Assembly: GCA_036939975.1 (NCBI GenBank)
Contig: JALLPB010001313.1
Span: 1 to 10,339 of the forward strand
DNA length: 10,339 nucleotides
Direction: 5' to 3'
Origin: Cyclostephanos tholiformis
Taxonomy: Eukaryota; Bacillariophyta; Thalassiosirophyceae; Thalassiosirales; Thalassiosiraceae
In this document: positions 1 through 6,692 of the stretch, piece after piece
Numbering within the stretch: position 1 is the first letter of the stretch
Layout: each line of letters opens with the position of its first letter
Position numbers and translations under genes: made by a program
Notes under the pieces: generated by a model
The model's input: only the letters and a program-made list of their open reading frames with translations
Told to the model about the DNA's origin: nothing
Databases searched by the model: none

Positions 1-3
1 CTT

Positions 4-24
4 CCCCCCCCCCCCCCCCCCCCC
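4..24. repeat. Poly-C homopolymer, 21 nt
   Basis: An uninterrupted run of 21 cytosines at the window edge, followed by GCAG. It resembles a pyrimidine tract plus AG acceptor, but no open frame downstream supports an exon. Homopolymer length may be unreliable because such tracts are prone to sequencing and assembly error. Confidence 0.9.
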
Positions 25-236
25 GCAGAACGACAGCACGAGATGAATTCTTCCGATCATCCCGACGTAATACATCCCGAAGCCACCGCCGTCTCATGAA
101 GCGGGGTGGCCGGCATCGTCCGGATCGTTACTCTCTACTCACACAAATCGGGTCGAGTTGTGTGTAGGCTGTTATTTTTTTGAAAACCAGGAAGTTTACC
201 CATTATCGCACTACTTGATACGTAGAATTGTACTAA

Positions 237-258
237 TCCTACGCAAAACTTCGTAGGA
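237..258. other. Short perfect inverted repeat
   Basis: TCCTACG and CGTAGGA form a 7-bp stem around an 8-nt loop. It lies in AT-rich sequence far upstream of RPL23. Its small size makes chance a reasonable explanation. Confidence 0.35.
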
Positions 259-519
259 ACTCTTTGGTAGGACAGACCATCATTTTTTTCACTTGTGTTT
301 TAGTTGTTTCGTGTTCCAAGCCCGGACAACAACAAACTACTTCGACCTACCGCTTCGTAGGTGAGACCATCATGGCGGCCACTGCGGTCGTCGTTTCGAC
401 TGCTTGTTCCTTTTGAACATTACTCGAACAGTTGATTCCCTCAATTATTACCCGGGGTGACGAAAGTAGCGGCAACTGTTCTGTCTGTTCGTATTTGCCC
501 CTCCATCCTTTTTTGTGTT

Positions 520-520
<1 letters not shown>

Positions 521-560
<40 letters not shown>
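521..560. repeat. Poly-C homopolymer, 40 nt, upstream of RPL23
   Basis: Forty consecutive cytosines end 132 bp before the RPL23 start codon and are followed by further C-rich sequence (ACACCCCCGCCCGCCCC). The complementary strand is a 40-G run that could form G-quadruplexes, and the C strand could form an i-motif. The tract is in the promoter or 5' UTR; a regulatory role is inference, and the exact length depends on sequencing accuracy. Confidence 0.9.
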
Positions 561-692
561 ACACCCCCGCCCGCCCCTCTCGCTCGCATCGTTCGTCCTC
601 GAACCGCGCATGTTCCCCATCGACGGTCGCATCGCGGCGACCATCCATCTTCACGTCCGTCTCGAAGTAAAAAATTAAGAAAAGGACGAAAT

Positions 693-1127
693 ATGCCCGA
701 AACGAAAGGACCGCGCGGACGCCAGAACGCGTCGGGCATCAAGCATCGCGTCTCGGCCGGTCTGCCCGTCGCCGCCGTGGTGAACTGCGCGGACAACTCC
801 GGCGCGAAGAACCTGCACATCATCGCCGTATGCAACATCGGCGGGAGGCTGAATCGCCTACCCAAGGCCGGATCCGGAGACATGTGCATGTGCTCCGTGA
901 GGAAGGGCAAGCCGGAATTGCGAAAGAAGGTCATGCCCGTCGTCATCGTCAGACAGCGCAAGAGCTTCAGGAGGAAGGAGGGGGTGTTCATCCACTTCGA
1001 GGACAGCGCCGGCGTCATAGTCAACAATAAGGGCGAGATGAAGGGGAGCGCCGTCAGCGGTCCGGTCGCGAAGGAGTGCGCCGAGTTGTGGCCACGTATC
1101 GCGGCGAATGCCGGATCTATCGTTTGA
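693..1127 (+). CDS. RPL23: 60S ribosomal protein L23 (uL14)
   Basis: This encodes a 144-residue cytosolic large-subunit ribosomal protein of the uL14 family, close to the roughly 140 residues usual in eukaryotes. uL14 sits on the subunit interface of the 60S subunit and contacts rRNA. The family core is clear: [18 protein letters not shown] at residues 23-40, [14 protein letters not shown] at 51-64, [20 protein letters not shown] at 71-90, [19 protein letters not shown] at 93-111, and the C-terminal [26 protein letters not shown] chose the ATG at 693 because the protein then begins [10 protein letters not shown], just ahead of the conserved core. The frame stays open upstream to 432 but only reads through the poly-C tract as polyproline, which is not part of the family. 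No intron interrupts the coding sequence. The stop is 81 bp from the stop of the oppositely oriented hydrolase gene, so their 3' UTRs probably meet or overlap. Confidence 0.97.
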   Translation: MPETKGPRGRQNASGIKHRVSAGLPVAAVVNCADNSGAKNLHIIAVCNIGGRLNRLPKAGSGDMCMCSVRKGKPELRKKVMPVVIVRQRKSFRRKEGVFIHFEDSAGVIVNNKGEMKGSAVSGPVAKECAELWPRIAANAGSIV

Positions 1128-1208
1128 GAAGCTTACGCAGAATATAGTATACAGGTCATCGCAGTAGATAAACGTCAAATTACGCCGATGAGACTTATTT
1201 CGACCGTA

Positions 1209-2165
1209 TTATATTGCGATGTCTTCTCGCCTCCCACCCCGTTCAATTTCGGTCAGGACGGCGTCGATGAAATCCGAATAATCCTCGCCGTGCAGCCTCA
1301 GGTGCTGGACGTGACTCGAATCGGAGAAGCGTTTGGACAATACCTTCACACCGCGTGCTCGCCTTTCCCTCGCGAATTCCTCTATTTTCGTTGAGTCTGC
1401 GATATCATCCTTACATGAGTAGATGAAGGCTTGCGTGTTGCAAGCTCCGTCCTCAATTAGCGCATTCCAGAACGATTCTCCGAACGTGGGCCTTCCCGTC
1501 ATTCTCGACAGAGCAGCATGGACGTACATTCTAAGCGTGAATAATATGGCCATCGGGATCCCGACGAACGGGTTGGGTATGAGATTCTTAATCACGTTGA
1601 AACAGCTTTTGCGATCTATGTAGCAAGGCGCGGAGTCGAATATTTGACACCCCCCCCCCAAACGGGTGCAAAATAGCTCCAGGTCGCCACGTGCGCATGG
1701 ATTGGAGTCTATCGGCGAGGCCAACATTTGGCCGATGCGACTCGCGACGAACGCGCCGCCGTTGCTCATGATGTGCATGACCACGGGAGTCGCTGTATCG
1801 GGAGGAATTGTGGGGTAAGCGGCATCATCGTCCCGGAGGAGCCTCGCCACCGCGCGTATGGCATCCGTCGCGACGTCGTCGATGCCCGCGCGATCGACGA
1901 ATATGCTGCGATTCGACGCGGTCCCGGATACGGTGGAACAGCCCTTGCGGTTGTAAAGTCGCGCGTACTTTTCAACGTGCCTCGGCTCGGCGCCGCCGAA
2001 TCCCAACACCAGGACGACGGCACGGGGTCGTCGCGTCTCGGCGTCGGCGATCCCGCCCCGAGCCTTCGCCGTAACGAAAAATGACGACGACGACGACGAC
2101 GACGAACCGAAACTTTTGCCACCGATGGCACGGACGACGGGGCCGCGGCTCACGTTGCAAATCAT
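1209..2165 (-). CDS. DUF829/TMEM53-family alpha/beta-hydrolase
   Basis: A 318-residue protein of the DUF829 (PF05705) family, which includes animal TMEM53. The family has an alpha/beta-hydrolase fold; its substrates are poorly known. Visible family features are the first strand and turn VVLVLGFGGAEPRHVEKYA, the nucleophile elbow HIMSNGG with Ser134, IFDSAP in the core, YSCKDD with acid Asp253, and SSHVQHL with His285. A Ser-Asp-His triad is therefore plausible. A hydrophobic segment, PNPFVGIPMAILFTLRMYV, lies in the middle where TMEM53 proteins have their hydrophobic helix. The frame extends to 2222 without a further ATG, so I start at ATG 2165. The N-terminus (MICNVSRGPVVRAIGGKSF, then eight serines from a GAC/GTC repeat) is basic and hydroxylated, as in organelle presequences, but this is not decisive. 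A 10-G run encodes part of LGGG (1650-1659). No intron is needed. Confidence 0.85.
   Translation of the reverse strand: MICNVSRGPVVRAIGGKSFGSSSSSSSSFFVTAKARGGIADAETRRPRAVVLVLGFGGAEPRHVEKYARLYNRKGCSTVSGTASNRSIFVDRAGIDDVATDAIRAVARLLRDDDAAYPTIPPDTATPVVMHIMSNGGAFVASRIGQMLASPIDSNPCARGDLELFCTRLGGGCQIFDSAPCYIDRKSCFNVIKNLIPNPFVGIPMAILFTLRMYVHAALSRMTGRPTFGESFWNALIEDGACNTQAFIYSCKDDIADSTKIEEFARERRARGVKVLSKRFSDSSHVQHLRLHGEDYSDFIDAVLTEIERGGRREDIAI
1650..1659. repeat. C10 run inside the hydrolase gene
   Basis: Ten cytosines on the plus strand read as glycine codons in the minus-strand hydrolase (CTRLGGGCQIF). The frame is intact on both sides, so the length as given is coding-compatible. Confidence 0.85.
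2083..2103. repeat. (GAC)7 trinucleotide repeat
   Basis: Seven GAC units on the plus strand encode most of an eight-serine tract near the N-terminus of the minus-strand DUF829 protein. As a triplet repeat it can change length without breaking the frame. Confidence 0.85.
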
Positions 2166-2344
2166 AGTAATCTCACGAGAGTAATCGTGGGGTTCGGCTT
2201 TGCGTGGGGTGATTTTGATCACTGCGTGGCTCTAACAAGGCAATCGACCAAGGCTAACAACTGTAACAATCACTGTTCTTCGCGAACTCTCTACCTAGAA
2301 GTAGTGTGTTATGAAGTAGTAATAGTGATTGTGCATAATACTAT
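2166..2344. promoter_or_regulatory. Spacer between hydrolase and peptidase genes
   Basis: 179 bp between two minus-strand genes, holding the 3' end of the peptidase transcript and the promoter or 5' UTR of the hydrolase. It is AT-rich between about 2260 and 2344. I see no strong motif. Confidence 0.4.
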
Positions 2345-3586
2345 TTACATTTTAGACTGTTCTATTATTTGTGGATTTTTTTTTCTACAAAGTTCAACTC
2401 GCTCGTCCAGAATAAGGTGCTTCTCTGGATGTTTCAACATTTGCAGTAGATCGGCAACCTTGCCAGCTCGTGGACAGCGTTTGGAGTGCACCGTCCCATC
2501 ACCGTCTACATAGTTAATCCAAACACCGGGAACTTTGTCAACTTCGTCTTTGATCTTGGGACTTGTCACCCCAAGCATGGACAGCACGCGAAAGTTCGGC
2601 CCATCGAATTCCAGTGCTGCAAAATTGTCGATTCCAATCCCGACTTCATACGGATGGCGTTCCATCATGGATCTGAAGTCGGCACTTCTCAGCACACCGT
2701 TTGATTGGATGCAATCATGGTGGGGACAAATCAATCCTGGGAATATCCCCAACCCTTTAACTCTTATGTATTCCCAATCGTTCGCACTGCTATCCTCGTC
2801 CATTTCCCTGTCACTCTCCACATCCATCTCCATATTAGTTTCCAATGACACCACTCGTGTCAGCTGCGGCTTTTTAGAGTTGCTTTCAGATTTGTCTGCT
2901 TCCTCGTAACTTGTAATTCGCCCAGCAACGAAGGATGAATTCAATCTTCCCGCCTCTACATGAAACGATTGAATGGAATCATCGGATTCGTTCTCAGAAC
3001 TCTTTTTCAGCTTGAACAGACGGTGCGTTGAAGGGTCCATGGAATCTGAATGGCCTCCATCGAACCAGCAAATCGCACCCGCGGATCCTCCAGCGATGAC
3101 CGTCCCACGAAATGCCGCTTCTCTGAGCAGATCGGCCAAACCAAGACGTTCCCATCTATCCACGGCATAGAGCGTATTCCCACCACTAACTAGTATAATG
3201 TCGGCCTCGTTCACCGCCTCTTCCATTTCATGTCTGTGTACGAACTGATTCGCCACGTCCAGCGATTTCACGGTGACTCCCATCTTGATGAACTCGTGGG
3301 TCTGCCTGTAACGGTTCTCCGAAATGTCGTAAGATGCCGTACCGATGTAAAGCAACGAAAGATCCCGCGGGGGACGACGGGTCAGGGCAATCACGGCCGG
3401 GCCGACTATAGACATAGTTTTGCTCGCGGTGCCCGCGAATATGCCCCTTAGGGACGGATTCGGAGTGTAAGGCACGCGGAAGGCGGGGCACGGCGCGATG
3501 GGTTGCAACGGCGCCGATCTCTTGGAATGCGAGGCCCTGCACCGAGAGAGTGAAATCTGATCTTCCATACTAGGTCCGACAATCAT
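2345..3586 (-). CDS. Peptidase S51 (dipeptidase E/cyanophycinase-like)
   Basis: A 413-residue protein of the S51 serine peptidase family, whose members include aspartyl dipeptidase PepE and cyanophycinase. These have a class-I glutaminase-like fold with the nucleophile on a sharp turn. Seen here: VSGGNTLYAVDRWERLGL before the nucleophile, the GGSAGAICWF elbow with Ser168, a GGHSDSMDP motif just after it, and CPHHDCIQSNG with His289/His290 in the position of the catalytic histidine. The C-terminus continues with IGIDNFAALEF, GVWINYV and the end of the fold. About 75 extra residues at 195-270 are acidic and low in complexity, so this part is probably a lineage-specific loop insertion. Two start codons are possible, 3586 (MIVGPSMEDQ) or 3568 (MEDQISLSR); the frame upstream is only junk crossing the poly-T tract. 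The first 45 residues are basic and proline/serine-containing and could be a targeting peptide. The substrate cannot be told; an N-terminal Asp-dipeptide or beta-aspartyl compound is an inference from the family. Confidence 0.85.
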   Translation of the reverse strand: MIVGPSMEDQISLSRCRASHSKRSAPLQPIAPCPAFRVPYTPNPSLRGIFAGTASKTMSIVGPAVIALTRRPPRDLSLLYIGTASYDISENRYRQTHEFIKMGVTVKSLDVANQFVHRHEMEEAVNEADIILVSGGNTLYAVDRWERLGLADLLREAAFRGTVIAGGSAGAICWFDGGHSDSMDPSTHRLFKLKKSSENESDDSIQSFHVEAGRLNSSFVAGRITSYEEADKSESNSKKPQLTRVVSLETNMEMDVESDREMDEDSSANDWEYIRVKGLGIFPGLICPHHDCIQSNGVLRSADFRSMMERHPYEVGIGIDNFAALEFDGPNFRVLSMLGVTSPKIKDEVDKVPGVWINYVDGDGTVHSKRCPRAGKVADLLQMLKHPEKHLILDERVELCRKKNPQIIEQSKM

Positions 3587-3688
3587 ACGATTACTCCGAC
3601 GTCCTCGAGATGGCAGTGGACATGATCTTCTGTCGCGGCTATTTGTGTAATTTTTTTGAATACACCAACTCCCATGTTTTTTGCTTTC

Positions 3689-3713
3689 TTTTTTTTTTTT
3701 TTTTTTTTTTTTT
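3689..3713. repeat. Poly-T homopolymer, 25 nt
   Basis: Twenty-five consecutive thymines lie 103 bp upstream of the peptidase start. On the peptidase's coding strand this is an A25 tract in the promoter or 5' UTR. It could be a nucleosome-depleting poly(dA:dT) element or the tail of an old retroposed transcript, but I see no target-site duplication to support the latter. Confidence 0.9.
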
Positions 3714-4107
3714 ATGTAAAAATTTTGGTGTGAAGGTTGTTCTTTTTTTCCGAAAAGGTTAGGAATATGTGAGTCTTTCAGTGCAAATTGTATTATTCCT
3801 CCGTGGTGGTTAGGTAGTCGGAGTGCTACGTGTTGAACGACGTCACCACCAGCTCTCGGAAAATGCGAATAATGTAAAAAATTCTTTATCATACTAAAAT
3901 AGTAATAGTATATGATATGTAGTGAGGTGTCGAACAGACAAAGACACACACGTGAGTAATAAAAGATTGAGTACAATAACCTCAGTATGCATTGAGATAG
4001 GAATTCGTTCGACCCAAAAAGGTAGACTTGCCATGCACACTAACAAGAGTAGGGAGAGAGGTTGGAGGGAAAGAGTGCAGAAAAATATTAGTAAATAAAA
4101 AATATTT

Positions 4108-4122
4108 ATGACGATGATGTGA
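4108..4122 (+). other. Minimal upstream ORF before the oxygenase
   Basis: ATG-ACG-ATG-ATG-TGA, a four-codon reading frame 14 bp before the annotated start. A second ATG at 4123 opens a 20-codon frame that overlaps the main ORF and stops at 4183-4185. If these are in the mRNA they would reduce initiation at 4136 and favour reinitiation or leaky scanning to 4172. Whether the mRNA extends this far is not shown. Confidence 0.35.
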
Positions 4123-4135
4123 ATGAAAAGGGACC

Positions 4136-6022
4136 ATGTCTTTCTATATTCCAACACACCGGAATCGACGAATGGCTCGAATTAGCAAGGAGGCCGTGCG
4201 GGGGAGGACGATTCCAATCCCTAACCCCATCAACTTCCTCCTCCTTACGCTGTCGCGGTTCGCATATTGTAACCAACACGTCGCATTTGCTTTCGTTCCG
4301 CGTCGATCCTCCACGACTTCAACGGCATCTTCGGCGAAGTCGTTGACGTTGGCGCATGGCGAGGTTTTCTCCACTGACCAATCACGCGCGCTTCTTTTAG
4401 AGCGCGTGGACGAGATAATCGATGCGCACTTATTCAAAGGCGGGATGATAATAGATAGAAATAATATTTTGGACAGCGTCGATCGTGAGCACGTCCAGGA
4501 TGTCAGTTGGGCCAAAGCGTCGATGTTGCCGTTCGAGGGTGATAACCCTGCCTGTAGTCGGCGTGACAGATGGAACCCCATAGAATACGAATATATCCTG
4601 GCAGAGCCTGGAAAAGCTGCGTCGATCACTCGGACGAAGCGACACAATCCATTATTGACTGGGGATGAAATTGAATGTCTGAAAGAAGCATCTGAATCCT
4701 ATTGGAATAGAATAGAGGGGGATAACGAGACATCAGAAAAAAGTCGTTTTACGTATCAAAGAAAGGGGAATAGAGAAGCGCACCTATCGGATGTGGTGCA
4801 ATACAATCAACGAACTGGTTCAAAAAGTTATGATGTGGTTTCTCTAGTTAATGACTTGTTAGTGAATCGCGTTTATCCGTGGATAAGATCGGCGTATCTG
4901 TCCCATGAAACGTTGGGGAACGCCCTGGAATTGTTCGTATACGATTCCTTATTCATTCGTTACAATGCCACGGCAGCCAACGCAGATAATGACCTTACCA
5001 ACAGGTTCAGGTCTGGTGAGAATTCAGGCAGAGTTGGTGCTGGTCAACCACTTCATCGTGACTTGGGATACGTGTCAGTGAATATTATGCTGAATGAAGA
5101 ATTTGAGGGAGGTGGGACTTTCTTTGAAAACCAACTCCTTCCCATGGTGCAGGCGGGAAACATCGACGACCGATCGCTGATGCAACCCCTGAAACCTTTA
5201 GGGCCAGGGCATGGCATTGCTCACTATTCCAATAGTAGACATGCCGGAGCCGCAACATATTCTGGTGTTCGCGAAATTTTAGTCATTTTCCTGGCCGCGA
5301 CGGAAAAGAAAGCCCAATTTATCGAAAACGTCAGTATATCAGCCCCCCGCTGGGAGCGTAACGCAAGGTTGAAGGCCGCTGCTCGAACTCATTGTTCAAC
5401 GTCCACTGAATATGGTCAAATTATATGCCGTTTATTTCATCATCGACTTGCAATCGATCAAGTAATCGACGACGGTGAAGCTTGGCATTACCTTGGGATG
5501 GCATTACTTGACTATCATGATCACCTGCACTTTTCTGATGACAAGACTGCTAGAGATGGTCGCGGTGATTCGTCAGACGTAAAGCTGGCAGTGTCGTGTC
5601 TCAACGAGGCTACCAAACACACACCATGCGATGGTCGGCTGTACAACAACCTCGGTATCGCTTTAGAACGATTGATGCTCTGTTACAAATCTAACTCTCG
5701 GGTCGTGGTAGAACTACGTAGAAAAGCAGTAGCGGCGTACCAAACGTCTATTGCGATTCACTACAAATGCGAAATGATGGGATGCGATGTGCATGCAGAA
5801 ATTCTATCAGCGTCAATGAACTACGGTTTATATCTGTCAAAACTCGATCAGTTTGGTCTCGCAATTGATGTCTTGTCAAGAGTTGTGTCTGATATTTATA
5901 ACCCCATTGATGCTGAAAATGATATGGATGAAGTAACATGGGCACGGCAAAGAGTAGTTCGAGACGCCACAAAGTTGTTGTCTTTTTGTAAAAGGCAACT
6001 TGATAAAGAATCCGTCCTTTGA
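4136..6022 (+). CDS. 2OG-Fe(II) oxygenase (prolyl 4-hydroxylase-like) with TPR-like C-terminus
   Basis: A 628-residue protein. The N-terminus has a hydrophobic stretch (INFLLLTLSRFAYC) followed by VAFAFVPRR at residues 49-57 and a Ser/Thr-rich segment. This matches the bipartite presequence of diatom plastid proteins, with Phe53 as the likely +1 residue. Residues about 265-385 form a P4Hc-type double-stranded beta-helix. It shows LFVYDSLFIRYN, the iron ligands His307 and Asp309 in HRD, then VNIMLNEEFEGGGTFFE, the third ligand His369, and Arg379 ten residues later as the likely 2-oxoglutarate carboxylate binder. Residues about 447-610 contain helical pairs such as EAWHYLGMALLDY, LYNNLGIALERL and MNYGLYLSKLDQFGLAIDVL, typical of degenerate TPRs. 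The substrate is unknown; prolyl or lysyl hydroxylation is inferred from the family. ATG 4136 gives the longest frame; ATG 4172 (Met13) is an alternative with G at +4 that keeps the targeting sequence. No intron is needed. Confidence 0.88.
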   Translation: MSFYIPTHRNRRMARISKEAVRGRTIPIPNPINFLLLTLSRFAYCNQHVAFAFVPRRSSTTSTASSAKSLTLAHGEVFSTDQSRALLLERVDEIIDAHLFKGGMIIDRNNILDSVDREHVQDVSWAKASMLPFEGDNPACSRRDRWNPIEYEYILAEPGKAASITRTKRHNPLLTGDEIECLKEASESYWNRIEGDNETSEKSRFTYQRKGNREAHLSDVVQYNQRTGSKSYDVVSLVNDLLVNRVYPWIRSAYLSHETLGNALELFVYDSLFIRYNATAANADNDLTNRFRSGENSGRVGAGQPLHRDLGYVSVNIMLNEEFEGGGTFFENQLLPMVQAGNIDDRSLMQPLKPLGPGHGIAHYSNSRHAGAATYSGVREILVIFLAATEKKAQFIENVSISAPRWERNARLKAAARTHCSTSTEYGQIICRLFHHRLAIDQVIDDGEAWHYLGMALLDYHDHLHFSDDKTARDGRGDSSDVKLAVSCLNEATKHTPCDGRLYNNLGIALERLMLCYKSNSRVVVELRRKAVAAYQTSIAIHYKCEMMGCDVHAEILSASMNYGLYLSKLDQFGLAIDVLSRVVSDIYNPIDAENDMDEVTWARQRVVRDATKLLSFCKRQLDKESVL

Positions 6023-6692
6023 TTAGTGTATGTTCTGCATCGTAATTAGTGGTGCCTTGGCTACCACAGCCCTTGCAAACTATGAACTCATCTTGAGCGG
6101 CCTCACTACTCTTAACCATTCCTAATCATCCCCAAGCATAAAGACTCGACCTTGCCTACAAGGCACTTGCCAGACATGGGAATAATGGTATGGTGACAAC
6201 CAGCACTGCGCAGACTGGTATGATCAAGCAAACCTTAGACTTGATAAGGTGTCATAAAGTCAATCCCCCCCTTAACTGGAAGTCAAAACGCCCACATGAT
6301 ATTCACAAACACAATCAACCCCGAGATGATTTATCTGAAAAAAGTTAATCAGTAGCCACAATCTTTTACTCCTAACCACTTGCTTCCTGGTACATACATT
6401 CAAATCACTCACTACCGCCTGTCTGAACTGCGACATTTCAGTATCACTCCCATGTGATACAACCCCAGGTCACTGTGAGATCACCTCAACCTAGTCCAGC
6501 AGGATACATGGCGAAACCTCACTGCCAAGGCTGGTGAAGATACAAATCGGACTACTTTTCCTCATAGGCGGTGATTTCGCCAATACTTTCGCCAGTACAC
6601 CATTTCCGTAATCTGTAAAAGTAACGTATTGGTAAGATTCGGCAATGAAACAAAACAGACCAGACCGGACCGGAGGCAACAGACACCTTGAC
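6023..6692. other. Convergent gene-free stretch
   Basis: 670 bp between the stop codons of two convergent genes (oxygenase on plus, fusion gene on minus). It is AT-rich and has only short frames without recognisable similarity. I see weak local hairpin potential at about 6050-6070 and 6153-6166, but no tRNA, rRNA or mobile-element feature. It most likely holds the two 3' UTRs. Confidence 0.5.

Larger units (their letters stand above)
1..692. promoter_or_regulatory. Gene-free region upstream of RPL23
   Basis: I see no convincing gene here. The stretch holds a 21-base C run at 4-24, AT-rich sequence with a small hairpin (237-258), a 40-base C run at 521-560, a C/G-rich stretch to about 650, and an A-rich leader just before the RPL23 start codon. 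Long proline or glycine frames crossing 521-560 come only from the homopolymer. The region presumably contains the RPL23 promoter and 5' UTR, but I could not place a TATA box or transcription start with confidence. Confidence 0.55.
3587..4135. promoter_or_regulatory. Divergent intergenic region
   Basis: 549 bp between the divergently transcribed peptidase (minus) and oxygenase (plus) genes, so it must contain both promoters. It is AT-rich, with a T25 run at 3689-3713 and purine-rich stretches at about 4043-4090. Several upstream ATGs (4108, 4114, 4117, 4123) precede the oxygenase start; the first gives a tiny in-frame ORF ending in TGA at 4120-4122. I cannot locate transcription starts. Confidence 0.55.

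Noticed and set aside
1..42. Poly-C plus GCAG as a splice acceptor of an upstream gene
   Set aside because: The sequence after it soon meets stops and shows no recognisable protein.
432..692. In-frame N-terminal extension of RPL23 through the poly-C tract (polyproline)
   Set aside because: The uL14 family has no such extension; the frame is open only because CCC repeats contain no stop, and the ATG at 693 gives the family length.
347..1027. Minus-strand polyglycine reading frame
   Set aside because: It is antisense to RPL23 and held open by the C40 tract; no family features are visible.
2166..2222. N-terminal extension of the DUF829 protein to 2222
   Set aside because: The only upstream start is GTG at 2222; a eukaryotic gene would start at the ATG at 2165.
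3689..3713. T25 run as the tail of a retroposon
   Set aside because: No adjacent element body or target-site duplication is visible; a simple homopolymer is sufficient.
3587..3976. N-terminal extension of the S51 peptidase through the poly-T tract (polylysine)
   Set aside because: It is composed of homopolymer and AT-rich non-coding sequence, starts with a non-ATG codon, and resembles no S51 protein.
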